A stretch of 64,000 nucleotides of DNA from Aphrocallistes beatrix (GCA_963281255.1 OY725495.1:1364001-1428000), one strand, 5' to 3'; shown: positions 23,510 to 34,285, numbered from the stretch's first letter. Notes: generated from the sequence alone by a model not told the origin. Program-made: numbers and translations.

Positions 23510-24455
23510 CTATGGTTTTGGATCGCGGAGGAGCATGCTGATCATAGAGGATAGAGTGCTGTTATATGATACAATAAGTTCCTCAAGATGCTCAGGTGGG
23601 TTAGCACAGAGATCAGAGGAAGCGAGATCAGCAAGAAAGATGAGGTTGATGGATTTGGAACGATAGGTAACCTCCTGAGAGGAAAGAGAAGGTTTGGAAA
23701 GCGAGAGACTACAAGAGATGGAGAAATGGTCAGAGAATAGATGGACAGGAGAGGGATGAGAGAGGATGATGTTGTCAGCAGAACGGAATATTATTAGATC
23801 AAGAACGTGACCCTTCTCATGAGTTGGCTGATTCACATGCTGGATCAAAGATAGAGAACGAAGGAGCTCGGAGAACTATAAAGACTCAGACGGGATGTCA
23901 ACATGGATATTGAAGTCTCCAGTTATTATTAGGGGCTCCTTGCATAAGAGGATGGGTTCGAGGAGAGAAGAAAACTGTTCAAGGAAGGTAGAAATAGAAA
24001 CAAGATAGTTCCTTGAGTAGGGAGGCCGATATATTAGGATAATACGAAAGGATATTTCAGAAGAAGAGATAGTCCAATCCGAGAACTCAAAAGATGATAC
24101 CTCACCAGATGCATTGCACTTCAGCATGAAGGAATCACGACAGAGAAGTGCAGTGCCTCCACCCTGACGATGTGCTAACCTAGCACCATCAATGAGATGG
24201 TAGCCGGGCGGAGTGCATTCAGCTCTCACCGCCGCATCCCTTTGACGTGAACCAGGTCTCAGTAACGGCAACAACGTCAGGATGGTGGTCAGATACATAG
24301 TCAAGAAAACGAGAGGATTTCGTCCTAAGATTCCGAGCGTTGAGAAGATGGAAGGATATAAGATGAAGATGACCACGCGGAGAAGATTTAATCGGCTTGA
24401 TAGTAATAAGATTGGATGGATTTCGACCCGAAGAAATACGCATGGTGTTAAGCAA
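23510..24455 (-). pseudogene. LINE AP-type endonuclease, in pieces
   Basis: Three minus-strand frames overlap or abut: 24455-24219 (FHLLNARNL, VVAVTETWF with the catalytic Glu), 24376-23876 (GGGTALLCRDSF, LIITGDFNIHVD) and 23848-23510 (GHVLDLIIFRS, FSDHFSI). The Glu of TETW, Asp/Asn of GDFN and His of SDH are all present, so the active site is readable although the frame is broken. Confidence 0.9.
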
Positions 24456-24544
24456 GAGGGAAGGAGAAAGATGAGAATAAGAATGAGGGGGAAGTAGAGA
24501 TGGAATGGGAAGAGGAAAGTGGTCCTGTCTCCCCCGAGTAAGCT

Positions 24545-24775
24545 AAGCGAGCGAGGGGCAGGAGGGGTGTAGGCCTATATTGAGGAATGGTTGGTGGTTG
24601 TGGTGGAGTAGGGAGAAGAGGAGAATTTGGGATTCGAGAGTGGAAGATCAGCTGACTCGATCCTATTTATACTAGGAGAGTGCGAGCTGAGTGAGGAGAT
24701 AGGCCTACAAGGAAGAGGGAGGAGGGGTGTAGGCCTATATTGAGGAATGATTGGTGGTTGTGGTGGAGTAGGGAT
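24545..24775. repeat. Direct repeat in the LINE 5' region
   Basis: The segment GGAGGGGTGTAGGCCTATAT with about 40 further bases occurs at 24555-24610 and again at 24720-24772 with few differences. It could be a 5' promoter monomer of the LINE or a local duplication. Confidence 0.7.
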
Positions 24776-24814
24776 TCCATAATATTGAGAGTAGGAATTC
24801 CATAATATTGAACC

Positions 24815-24960
24815 TGTGTATAGCGGTCACCTGCTCAACGCGGCCACCCGTTTGTAGTCCCTTACTGACCCTAAAACTGTGTATAACGGCCAGCACCTAT
24901 CTATAACGGCCATCACCTTTTCACCTTTTTATGTGTTTATTAAAGGACCTGTTGCGAATG
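24815..24960. repeat. Tigger-like subterminal motif cluster
   Basis: GTGTATAGCGGTCACC, GTGTATAACGGCCAGCACC and CTATAACGGCCATCACC recur within 120 bp, reminiscent of pogo/Tigger subterminal repeats. No paired ends are found. Confidence 0.4.
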
Positions 24961-25029
24961 ATAAACAAGTGTCATGTGATTACTTCAAGAAATGGAACTA
25001 CATGTGGTAACTAGTATGTTTCATTCTGG

Positions 25030-25497
25030 ATAGGGTTAAGGGGGGAGTTAATCTGTAACGAATTGATTGAAGAAACTGCCCGAGGCAAAAAGCTGATTTT
25101 TTGCATGTTGTAGCATTTTGGCAATGGCTCCACTATGTTCTGACCTCAGACGAAAATGTCTACTCATCATGGAGTTATGACGTCATTGTCACTTTTTTAT
25201 AATTAGAAATTTCAGGTTTTCGACCATAACTCAGCCATTTTAGGTGATAGAAAGCTGAAATTTAAAAACTATCATCAAAAAATGATGACTCACTACTCTG
25301 TTATTACGTCATCATTACGCACCAAAATTTTAAAAATTGATAAATTTGGTGATTTTTCGTGCGATATCGATTATGACTGTAGGACAGTCATATTTCGAGA
25401 TGTTATCTTCCTTATATTTAATCAATATGACTCCAGGCGCCTCCAGCGGACATAGTGTCCGCCAGCCGCGCAGCGCAAGCAAGCGAAGCGCGCTTGT
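25030..25497 (+). repeat. F6 repeat, copy a
   Basis: The AT-rich body (TTCGACCATAACTCAGCCAT, ATGATGACTCACTACTC) ends in a conserved GC-rich tail: CGGACATAGTGTCCG, then CCAGCCGCGCAGCGCAAG and CAAGCGAAGCGCGCTTGT. Four other copies lie at 53984-57321. It is noncoding. It could be a Helitron-like or SINE-like unit, but the diagnostic ends of those classes are not clear. Confidence 0.7.
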
Positions 25498-25502
25498 TAT
25501 GA

Positions 25503-26416
25503 AGAATAATTCATATTACAACCACTACTGAGTAAAACCTATCAGTTTATAGTGAATAAAGAGCTTCTAGAAAGTATATTACGAAATTAGATCAAGATTC
25601 TACGACTTTTGTTTTCACAGCTTGGATTTTTTTTTCCTAAAACATATGACTATGTTTAGGAACTTAAAATTCCATTGTATGTAGAGTAATTATTATTAGT
25701 GAATCTTAAATATATCGTTATAAAAAGTACATCAGCAATTGAGAGCTTGGAATTTGGGCTTATATTTACAGTGATAGAGAGGTACCCTTTTTGGACCCTA
25801 AATGGGGTTTTTGACCAAATCTGGAAGGTCCAAGGCCAGAGCTTCCAAAATAATTAATGTTCAATTTTTTCCATATACATTATTAACAACATTTATAAAG
25901 ATTTTTAGCTTAATATCATCACTTGGACACATATTTCCTGATTACTTCCGCGTTTTATTTCCATGCAATAGGCTTAGAAACTTTATCTGCAAAGTTATTT
26001 AAACTGTCATCAGTTTTACTCGCACTTTCACTCGCAAATATTTTTAATTTATCAATTAGGACAGGTATATTTCCTTCAAATTGGAAAGAGGCGAAGATAA
26101 GCCCAATTCATAAAATCAGGGACAAATCCAATATAAATAATTACAGACCAATTCGATCCTCAACATCAATACCAAAAATACTTGAGAAACATATCCACAA
26201 TCACTTCTATAAATTCCTCACTGATCATCGCATGATACAGCCTTCCAAATCAGGGTTCCGAAAATTATATCCTGCGAAACAGCATTTGTAAAATTGACTA
26301 ACATCTGGACTAACAACATGGAAAATAAATTGGTAGACTACTCAGTAATACAATGAAATCAACGATAAAATATGGCGTTTTTTAACGATAGGCAAAGTTT
26401 TTTTAGGGCGGTATCC
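25503..26416 (+). mobile_element. F1 copy, 5' truncated, with LINE insertion
   Basis: The right end is AGGGCGGTATCC followed by TTAA at 26417-26420. The left boundary abuts the F6 tail at about 25500. Between about 25945 and 26300, LINE reverse-transcriptase sequence replaces part of the F1 body. Confidence 0.75.
25945..26291 (+). pseudogene. LINE reverse transcriptase fragment
   Basis: The frame contains RTGIFPSNWKEAKISPIHK, NNYRPIRSSTSIPKILEK and HRMIQPSKSGFRK, the fingers region of a non-LTR reverse transcriptase up to the QxGFR motif. The catalytic motifs are absent. It differs from the L2-like element at 22-24 kb and lies on the opposite strand. Confidence 0.85.
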
Positions 26417-26429
26417 TTAAAAACAACTC

Positions 26430-27042
26430 AAGCTACAAAAATATGTTAACTGTTTTATACTCATAGTGAGACCTTAGACAGCATAGAGGCATCCATTAGA
26501 GCAAATTAACGAAATAGGGTAGGCGATTTCTTGTCAATTCAGTAAATTTCTGAAATTGCCACGGTAGCTAACTTATAAAATATGTTCTTTTACACTAACT
26601 CACGAAAGGTTTTAACATTTCATTCTTTCCGTACAAATAGATTCTCTCAAGTATGGAGGGGAACGATCAAACTCAAAAGATATTTAGGGTCTGATTTCAG
26701 ATTCAAAAACTACACTTTAAAATGGTCATAGTTGAAGTATTCAAAATAATTGCTCATCCCAATGATTAAAAGTATCAATATTTTGCACCAGTGGAAATTC
26801 ATCATCATGAATTACGATTAAAATGGACATATGTGGCATAAAGTGGCCCTTATTGATCATTTAAAAACGTTGGGAATTATTAATTGATTAGAAATCTTCC
26901 CCTAAGACTAATTTGAATGTGTATATTTCTAATCCGAGGATTAGTTATTTCCTTTACCATTTAGAAGTATTCGCGTTACGAATAGACCGATTGTATGCGA
27001 TTCAATGAAGTGTAATATTGCCATATTTAGAATCATTTATTC
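26430..27042. repeat. Degenerate Tc1/mariner MITE remnants
   Basis: 26690-26940 resembles subfamily III (AGGTCTGATTTCAGATTC, TGGCATAAAGTGGC, aattgattagaaat) without recognisable ends. The preceding 200 bases hold nothing I can name. Confidence 0.45.
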
Positions 27043-27045
27043 CAG

Positions 27046-27909
27046 GGGCCTCATTCACTAAAGTTCTTAGAATTTTTCTTATTGTAATTCTAAGTGCCAT
27101 TCTAAGAATATTTCTTAGAATTGCTATGAAATTCTTAGAATTCATAAAGAATTAAGTGACATTAAAATTCTTTACGGATTCTAAGAATTATTCTTAGAAT
27201 TTGATCAAATCTTAGGATAGTTCTTAGAATAGCATTTTTTTCTTAGAATTCTTATACAATTCTTAACCAATTCTTTACGGATTTTAAGAAATATACTTAG
27301 AATTGGTGTCATTCTAAGAAGAATTCTAAGAATAGTATCTTATAAATTTTCTTGAAACATTGATCAAAGTTGATGTGAATATTATAAATCCTTTAAAAAA
27401 TTACAACATTGGGGGGAGCTGAAGAGCGTAGATGTTTGGGCGTTGCACCTAACCATTTCATAAATTTTAAAATGTTTTTTTCTGAAACTAACGGTGTTCA
27501 ACAATGTAAACTATACCTTAAGACACAGCCATTCTATTCATCATCATCAATTAGCGAGAGGTTAACATTGTAAACAATGTATATCTTTAAAAATTCGAAC
27601 TTCAACTATTTAGAATGAATTTAAGTCAACCCCCTACCTCACTTACAATTTCTCTTAGAATTCGTATAATTTCTATGACTTTTTCTTAGAATTCAAGGAT
27701 TTTCTAAGAATTTGCCATGTTCTAAGAAAAATTCTAAGAATTTGACTTTAGAACTTTAGTGAATACTACTTAAAATAATTCTAAGAATTCGACTTAAAAT
27801 TGAAAACTTCTTAGAATAATTCTTAGAATCAAGTGAAATTCTAATAATTACGGCGAATTCTAAGAAAAATTCGATGAATTTCAGTTTAGAACTTTAGTGA
27901 ATGAGGCCC
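27046..27909. mobile_element. PIF/Harbinger-type MITE with palindrome arrays
   Basis: The ends GGGCCTCATTCACTAAAG and CTTTAGTGAATGAGGCCC are inverted, and the 3-bp CAG repeats outside (27043-27045, 27910-27912). CWG targets are known for animal Harbingers. Both arms (27058-27350 and 27650-27900) are built from dozens of TTCTTAGAA / TTCTAAGAA palindromes around an unrelated centre. The terminal GGGCCTnATTC also matches the Harbinger end at 32546. Confidence 0.85.
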
Positions 27910-27912
27910 CAG

Positions 27913-28800
27913 GCAAACTCGGGATGTCTCTTTTTGGGGTCAGCCTGGTAAAAGATGTGCCCATCCTCAGACGATTTCGTCAACCTCGTGGTGCCCCCCT
28001 TGGAAACGCACCTTCTACAAAGTCATGGGTCTAGGTCCAGGCTCAAGGAGAACAGGTCACAGTAGAGTGGGATTTGCATTAGATATATAACCAAAATATA
28101 TATTATAAAATTGTTTTGTGCCCGTTAATCCTTGCACACTCATATTTTCCTCCACTATATAGGAATTCATCTTCCATAAACCAGGGAAGGAGGTTGGTGG
28201 GGAGAGAGGCAGCCTCTTTCCAATCCTTCCCACGCCCCTGATTTTATGCAGATATGGTAGATAGTAGGTAGATACAGTTTTAGCTAGGAAAAGATTTTAA
28301 AACTCGTCGATCACTTTTTCGATTATTCGCCCTACTTGGATCATTTTAATAATATATATGAGATCAAATTATGACCCTAAACACTGAAAACCATTTCTCT
28401 TGCAAGTTATGAGACATGAGAAATAACTGGACTATTAGTTTTATCGTTGTCTACACATACCTTCATCTAGGTGTGAAGTGCGTGCCTATTATAGGTGCAT
28501 GACTTTGGGTAAGATTTTATTTCTGTCAATTGGAGGTTTGTTGAGAATATTATGTATTCCTGGAGTCAGGACATATCGATTAGGCCATATTTTCGTGGAG
28601 TAGTGTATATCTGTACCTCGACATTCCAGGCACAAAAAACAGGAGTATTTTCAAAACCTCCCTGTTGTCCCAACAAAAAGCATATCAGCTTGAAATTACC
28701 AACCACATCCCATTTATGAGTTTCATAGTTTATTTTTTCAAGCAACACCAGATTTTGAAAATTTTCTTCCATGTGGGTATAGTGTGCTACAGAAATTCAA
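27913..28800. other. Unclassified intergenic region
   Basis: Moderately GC-rich at 27920-28240 (GGTCAGCCTGGTAAAAG, ccttcccacgcccctg), then AT-rich. No gene or paired ends are recognised. The minus-strand frame 28566-28772 has no known domain. Confidence 0.4.
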
Positions 28801-28805
28801 ACGAT

Positions 28806-28865
28806 GAGTCTCAATCAACTGAATATTGTATCATTTGTGATACAAGATTCAGTTGATTGAGACTC
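28806..28865. repeat. 60-nt near-perfect hairpin
   Basis: The 19-nt GAGTCTCAATCAACTGAAT at 28806-28824 is exactly complementary to 28847-28865. After three mismatched bases on each side, an inner GTATCA / TGATAC stem closes a TTTG loop. The size and shape are those of an animal pre-miRNA, but a tiny palindromic MITE is equally possible. Confidence 0.6.
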
Positions 28866-29097
28866 TTCGCTTTAATAACCACTAGTAGAGTGTTCATTGT
28901 CAGGAAGAACCGGTATGGGTAAATCATCATTGTTGTTAACAGGTGCAAATGATGATGGCATACCTCCCAACCCCTCTTGAAAATCTCCCTGGATTTTGGG
29001 ATTGAAATCCCTGGATTTCAACGGTAAATCCCTGGATGTTTTCATATTTTAAATTTTAATGACTAAATTAGCATGAATCAATAAGATAGGACCTTAA

Positions 29098-30352
29098 GGT
29101 TGGCCTTTCCTATAATAGCTAACTTTTGACTTTTTCAACCAATTCATTTAATTTGTTCAGTGCTGATTTGAATCGCAGAGTTGTCTGCAAAACTGCATTA
29201 ATAATTGAAATATTGCAACAGATAAAATTTTTTTTAAAAAAAATTGGTCATTTTACAAGCAAGAAATCGGTCACTATATGCTTACAATCCTTTAGAAACT
29301 TTTCAAATTGATACATAAATCGATGATCTAACTCAGGGCTGTCCAACTATTTTTACTTCGGGCCGCAACTGCTTCATACCATTTAGTGGCGGGCCCCAAT
29401 ACAGGGGCGTGCACTCGGGATGGGTATGGATAGAGGCCTTATGGACGCAACGTGGGGCGCACAAAGCAAGGCCGCGGGCCGCCTGTTGGACAGCGCTGAT
29501 CTAAACTAATGAACAAACAGATTTAAAAAAAATTTTAAATTGTTAAAAATTCACACCAAAATACCCGAGCAATTATATTTTTAGTAATTTTGAACCAATT
29601 TTTTCATAATTCTCTTTTTATTTATAATATCAAAAATATGTCTGTTCATTATGTTCTCCTCTTCGAGATCTATCAAAAACCGTTGAATTTTCGACCCTAT
29701 GATGAATTTACAAAATGTTATCACCTTTATAATTGCTGAAAAAAAGTCCCAGAAAATAGGATTTAAAAAATATTTATTTAAGTCCCTCAATTTCCATTAG
29801 TTTTAACTGCTTTAGAATATTAGATAACATGCAAATATCCTTATTCGACAACTTATAGCAGTACTTGACTTCAAAATATGGTACATCAAAATTTCACCAT
29901 CAAAAGTGTGAAAAACTGGTTATTGATAACTGGCCACCCAAAAATAACCACATTCGATAGTATCCGCCGGAATCCCAGATCAATAACTTCTTTGAACCAT
30001 GTCAGATCATCATTTTAATGCTAAATACGTGCTCAGCACTAAATTTCCAGCAATTTGATATATACATATTGACCATATTTGGTAAATTTTTTGGGTGCCC
30101 GTGCACAGCAACGGCCAGGAATTTTTTTCACATTCCTGGCCGTTGCTAGGAACCCGCAGCCAAAGAATTTCTCCAAATGTGTCCAATATATATATCAAAT
30201 TGCTGGAAATTTAGTGCTGAGGGCGAATATAGCAATTAAAATGATGATCTTATATGGTACTAAGAAGTTGTGGATATGATACATTTCGGATCAAAAATGT
30301 GTCCTTTTTTGGGCGACACCAGGTGGTACAAGTGGCTATAAGTTGCGAAATA
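29098..30352 (-). mobile_element. F2 copy, right end lost, carrying a hAT MITE
   Basis: It starts GGTTGGCCTTTCCTATAATAG after TTAA (29094-29097). The core palindrome spans about 29990-30245, with its apex AGCAACGGCCAGGAAT / ATTCCTGGCCGTTGCT at 30108-30147. It stops within the GACACCAGGTGGTAC region at about 30350, where Harbinger sequence begins. The hAT MITE at 29335-29498 interrupts it. Confidence 0.82.
29335..29498. mobile_element. hAT MITE, CAGGGCTGTCCAAC type
   Basis: The ends CAGGGCTGTCCAACTATT and CTGTTGGACAGCGCTG are inverted. ATCTAACT precedes (29327-29334) and ATCTAAACT follows, an 8-bp target duplication with one added base. The uninterrupted F2 sequence at about 50988 reads atctaactaatg. 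The interior is GC-rich (GGGCCGCAACTGC, GCCGCGGGCCGCC). Confidence 0.9.
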
Positions 30353-30364
30353 TGCGAAATATCA

Positions 30365-31075
30365 ATTTCGCAAGAGCATGGGACACTACGAACCAAAGAG
30401 GATGTTTTCAAAAAATGGTGTAACATTCTGGTTAAATACAAACCAATTATCAGCGACAAACTGGCATCCATGAGGAAAACAGGAGGTGGACCTGCTGAAG
30501 CTGAGCTGACGGAGCTGGAAACGAAGATAAGGTCTATCAAGGGAAAGGAAATCTTTGAAGGAATCGAAGCTGGGATAGACCTTTCAATGGGAACTAACAG
30601 TCCTTTGAGCGATCTTGATATGGCTATTAGTCCAGCAGGAACATTACAGGATCTTGGGTCACAATCAGGTTCAGAGATTGAGTTTGCAATGAAGCCACCT
30701 GCAAGGAAGAGGAAATTGAATGAAATCCCTGTGACTGATCCTTTCAAGGAAGGCATTCTGGAGAATGAAAGACAAAAAGTCGAGATTCTGAAGAGAATAG
30801 CTTCCAAACTTGAGGTAATAGCGGAAAATATGACATCTAGCACAGGACTAATGGTTGGTAAATTGGAGTTGTTGATTTCCAATCAGAATAAACTAATAAA
30901 CTTGATGTCAAATATGATCTCTTCCGCGGAATGCAACCTCCTAATCCATTGCCTCATCTACCTCCTTCAACTCATCTACCACAGGGATACCAACAGCAAC
31001 AATATTTTCCAACACTACCTCCTTTCTACCCGCAGCAGGAAAAGGATTAATTTGCCTATACGTTGCATGTATTAG
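30365..31075 (+). CDS. Harbinger Myb/SANT-like accessory protein, partial
   Basis: The open frame runs 30254-31075, but the first 35 or so residues derive from F2 sequence, so the true start is lost. RTKEDVFKKWCNILVKYK and DKLASMRKTGGGPAEAELT match the trihelix Myb-like protein of Harbinger elements. A KRKLNE basic patch and a helical EILKRIASKLEVIAEN stretch follow. This protein normally helps the transposase enter the nucleus and bind ends. The C-terminus past about residue 235 may be frameshifted. Confidence 0.75.
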   Translation: MSQEHGTLRTKEDVFKKWCNILVKYKPIISDKLASMRKTGGGPAEAELTELETKIRSIKGKEIFEGIEAGIDLSMGTNSPLSDLDMAISPAGTLQDLGSQSGSEIEFAMKPPARKRKLNEIPVTDPFKEGILENERQKVEILKRIASKLEVIAENMTSSTGLMVGKLELLISNQNKLINLMSNMISSAECNLLIHCLIYLLQLIYHRDTNSNNIFQHYLLSTRSRKRINLPIRCMY

Positions 31076-31187
31076 AAACTTAGTATAAGAATTAGAGATT
31101 GGAATAACTGTCAATATAATTAAGCATATTTGTGATAAATATCTAGTTGTATCTCTGTGCTTATAGTCTCACATATCATAAAAGTAG

Positions 31188-32241
31188 TTAATTAAAATAC
31201 TGATCAATTACAGATTGGCGAACAGCAGTGCCACTAGTGGTAGAATCATGAAATATAGTTTCTTCATTCTCTTCTCCACCAACATCAAATTCTGATTCCC
31301 ACTGCAACTCATGCTCGATACAAATGTTATGCAACACCATGGTGGCAATAACGAGTCTGCAAACCCTCTCCGGTGCATAACAAAGTGTACCTCCCGTTCT
31401 GTGCATTGACCTCCAACGGCTCTTCCATAACCCGAATGCGCACTCAATTGTTTTACGCGACTTCAGAAAAGAACGGTTGTATCTTCTTTCTCCCGGCGTA
31501 TTCGGATTTTGGATGGATGTCAATAAATTGGGTCGTAAAGGATACCGACTGTCACCGAGGAACCATCCACGCACAGTTGGAATATCCCCGCTGGTAATTC
31601 CTTGATTGATGCATGACTGTCTCCAGATAAAAGCATCATGAGTACTGCCAGGCCATTTCGCGACAACATCCATAAATTTCAAATTACTATCACAAATGGC
31701 TTGGATGTTTATGGAGTGTTCATTTTTCCGATTTACATATACTTCTTCATTATTCGATGGTGCAACTATTGATACATGTGAACCGTCAATACATCCATCC
31801 TATGACCAAAGGGAATCCGCATTTCTCTAAAAAAGATTGCTGAACTTGGGATTGTTCATGGATGTTTGGAAATTTTATATAATCCTTGGCAATTGAACAG
31901 AGAGCATCAGTTACAGCTGCAATACACCTTGACACTGAAGATTGTGAGACGCCATGTGAAGTTGCAATCACTGTTTGGAAAGAACCTGTCGCCAGAAACT
32001 GTAATGCAACAGCAAATTGGGTTATACTTGGAATCGGATGTGAACTACATATTCTTGGTTTGAGAAAATATCCTGCAATTTTTTCATGGAGTTGAATAAA
32101 TATGCTACGGGTAATCCTGTCACGGTTGATGAATTCAATATCGTTGTATGAGTCGATGGGATTTAACCGATCTCTAAATACCCTTTGATTTGTCAAACTA
32201 TTGTCTGTATTGACTTCAAGTAGGAACAGAGCAAATGCCAT
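31188..32241 (-). pseudogene. HARBI1-like transposase with one frameshift
   Basis: The N-terminal half (32241-31786) has RVFRDRLNPIDSYNDIEF and a helix-turn-helix ATSHGVSQSSVSRCIAAVTD. The C-terminal half (31682-31188) has VVAKWPGSTHDAFIW with the second Asp and SRKTIECAFGLWKSRWR with the Glu. The first Asp motif (IDGSH) falls between them and is shifted by an apparent 4-bp tandem duplication, ATCCATCC at 31793-31800. Otherwise the frame is open from MAFALFLLEV to QSVIDQYFN, so this is a recently disabled DDE transposase. Nuclear action at element ends is known for the family. Confidence 0.92.
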
Positions 32242-32604
32242 ATCGGAAGAAATACAAGTTATTGATTCGAATTGATAATCTTAGTTTAATTCTACGAACT
32301 ATTTATATCCAATGTTGATTTATCTTGTCATCATTTTGACATAGAAAGTAAGTACATACTTAGCAGTTCTTAAGTTCGACGCAAAAACTAAGTATTTACT
32401 TAGTAATTACTTAGTTTCCACCAAAAAACTAAGTATGGATTTAAGTATAAGTATAGTCAAGAAAACTTAATGAAAACTAAGTAATTACTTAGTTTAAGTT
32501 AAGTTTAAGTTAAATTTAAGTTTAAGTCGATCTGAGAATAAGGCCCCTGGATCATAAGTCATTTCCCTGGATAATCCAGGGATCCCTGAGGGTTGGTAAG
32601 TATG

Positions 32605-33285
32605 TGATGAGATATTCGGATAGATCATGTACTTGCGATCTGATTGATACTTAGGTAAATTGACCATAAATAAATTACAATTACCCAAGTGATTTTTATG
32701 TCCTCGCCATATTCTTGGTATTGCAAAGAACATCTTTTTCGTTCACTCTTAGCCATGCCTGCAGAGTAGATCGGCTCCCGCTGATATAACGTGGTGCACA
32801 AGACTTATCTTGGTCACCAATCACCATCCCAAATTATAAACGACTTGATGCAGAAAATTACCGCTCTTATTAATTAAATTTTTGACTTGCTTGGGACCTA
32901 TATAATGGTCACATACATAGCAAAATGAGTCTGAGGTGTTTGCAGGATCTAGTATTCATTTTGGTATGGAGAAATGCCTTGGACTAAAGGCAAAATGGAA
33001 AAGCGATTGATTAATCAAAATTATGTATGGAATTTTAATAGGTATGGAGAAAAAAGAAGGTTAGGTCATAGCAATCCATACTTAAGTCACTGCCTTTCGA
33101 GATACTGACTAGCTGACCCTGTAACTTTTGTTGAAGTATTACCAGTGCTAATGAGCATATCGATTGATCATCTCGGCTGATGACCAAACGCCAACATGTG
33201 CAGAGATATTTTAACGACGCGTTGTCCGGATTATTGTAGTAGAAAGTAATCTCTTGCAACAACGATGTTCAGGAACACTTTTCTA
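32605..33285. other. Unclassified intergenic region
   Basis: No recognisable element ends. The minus-strand frames at 32494-32733 and 33035-33262 lack known domains. Confidence 0.4.
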
Positions 33286-33289
33286 GGTG

Positions 33290-33715
33290 GTATTCGAGCA
33301 TCAATCAACGTATCACTTGTTTGACGAAGCCGATACGTCTTTCGACCATCCCATCGGACTCCGAGTGTTAAGGTGCGGTGTGACGTTTAGTAATCGCTAT
33401 GTCGTGGAACAGTTCGTGCATCGCTAACCCATCCACATTCTCCCCCTGAATGTGAGCATAATATTTAGTACGCTATCTCCACGATAGACCAATCCTTCCA
33501 TGAATGGGTTAATGATGGATGTGGCGGTCTGGTCTTTCAACGGGATTACTTCGACGTAATGTGAAAAGAGATCAACTATGAGTAAGAAGGATCTGTAGCC
33601 GCCATTGCGAGTGTCGTATTCAGCAGGTTAATAGTAAATTCACCTCCGTTATCTGTCTGGAAGATGTGAGGTGCTCCATGTTCACATAATATAGAGATCA
33701 CATACCTTCAGCTGA
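33290..33715 (-). pseudogene. Retroelement integrase fragments
   Basis: Reading the minus strand, CEHGAPHIFQTDNGGEF lies at about 33715-33630. A second integrase piece follows at 33620-33310, containing FLLIVDLFSHYVEVIPLKDQ and, after a frameshift, a GENVDG-like motif. The second piece resembles the integrase core of the gypsy element at 58599-59030. The order (a later core motif before the core start) suggests two different integrase relics placed side by side. It is heavily degraded. Confidence 0.75.
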
Positions 33716-33721
33716 CTTCGT

Positions 33722-34285
33722 TTAAAGCGCTCTCACCACAATAAACTTGCTCAAGCTGTCTTGGTCATCTGCAGTTCTAGGTCCATCTAACCCATCTTCT
33801 CTACACTCCTCCATATCACCAGTTCCATGCTCTCCCATAACCTCGTCTTCCTCACATACTTGTTTGGGTACTTCTTTAGGATGCATGACAATTGGGGGTC
33901 TCAATTCACACTTAAATATGAAGGACAATTAAGAAGATTAATGGAGTTGGCATTTTCCGAAAACCAGGTATTCTGGAAACTTTCTTCACTGACCGTCACC
34001 CTGGGGAATATCGAGGTGAAGTAGTATACCCTCGTCACGGAAATGTCTCGCACAGATGAAGACTCTCGCCAATTTCCATGTATCATCTCTGTGGAGAGAC
34101 CTTCGTCATTCATCTTTCACTTCCTTGGACCAATGATTCAACATTTCAAACACTGGAACGTAATCAGTGCCATATTAATTGGAGCAGAAGTTGACTACAC
34201 TCCACCTATTTGGCATACTGCTAAGAAAAATGTACGTGTGGATAAAAGGATTAATAAATTGCGAATTACGTATATGAAATAGTAT
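33722..34285. other. Unrecognised overlapping small frames
   Basis: The minus-strand frame 33928-33722 is acidic (RPPIVMHPKEVPKQVCEED), and the plus-strand frames 33827-34024 and 34043-34282 contain DNWGSQFTLKYEGQLRRL. Nucleotide composition here is less AT-rich than the surroundings, so some coding origin is plausible, but I do not recognise a product. Confidence 0.3.

Larger units (their letters stand above)
21690..24780 (-). mobile_element. L2-like LINE, inactive
   Basis: The 3' end lies at about 21690 with a tail containing GCGCTATATAAATG on the minus strand, as in L2-type LINEs. Coding order from the 5' side is AP endonuclease (24455-23510), a connecting region (23405-22908) and reverse transcriptase (22895-22002). 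At least four frame breaks separate the pieces. The 5' region (24480-24780) is GA-rich with a direct repeat. Base composition is clearly more GC-rich than the neighbouring F1 and F2. Confidence 0.9.
30353..32546. mobile_element. PIF/Harbinger transposon, left end truncated
   Basis: This has the two-gene Harbinger layout: a Myb/SANT-like protein on the plus strand and a DDE transposase on the minus strand, converging at about 31080-31190. The right end is GAGAATAAGGCCC, followed by CTG, a CWG-type target triplet. The subterminal zone 32345-32525 is rich in ACTTAGT / AAGTTTAAGT palindromes. The left end is missing, cut at the junction with F2. Confidence 0.85.
28959..32604. mobile_element. Possible hAT shell enclosing F2 and Harbinger
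   Basis: CATACCTCCCAACCC at 28959 and GGGTTGGTAAGTATG ending at 32604 are inverted with two mismatches, in the style of hAT ends. CCCTGGATTT-type motifs follow inside both ends. The flanking octamers (gatgatgg, tgatgaga) do not match, so this pairing is unproven. Confidence 0.4.

Noticed and set aside
22212-23666. Plus-strand frames opposite the LINE
   Set aside because: They are antisense shadows of the minus-strand endonuclease, linker and RT frames.
28959-32604. A complete hAT element defined by CATACC / GGTATG-like ends
   Set aside because: The flanking octamers do not match, so I list it only as a low-confidence possibility.
33722-33928. Acidic minus-strand frame as a host protein
   Set aside because: Too short, no start context, next to integrase relics; left as unrecognised.
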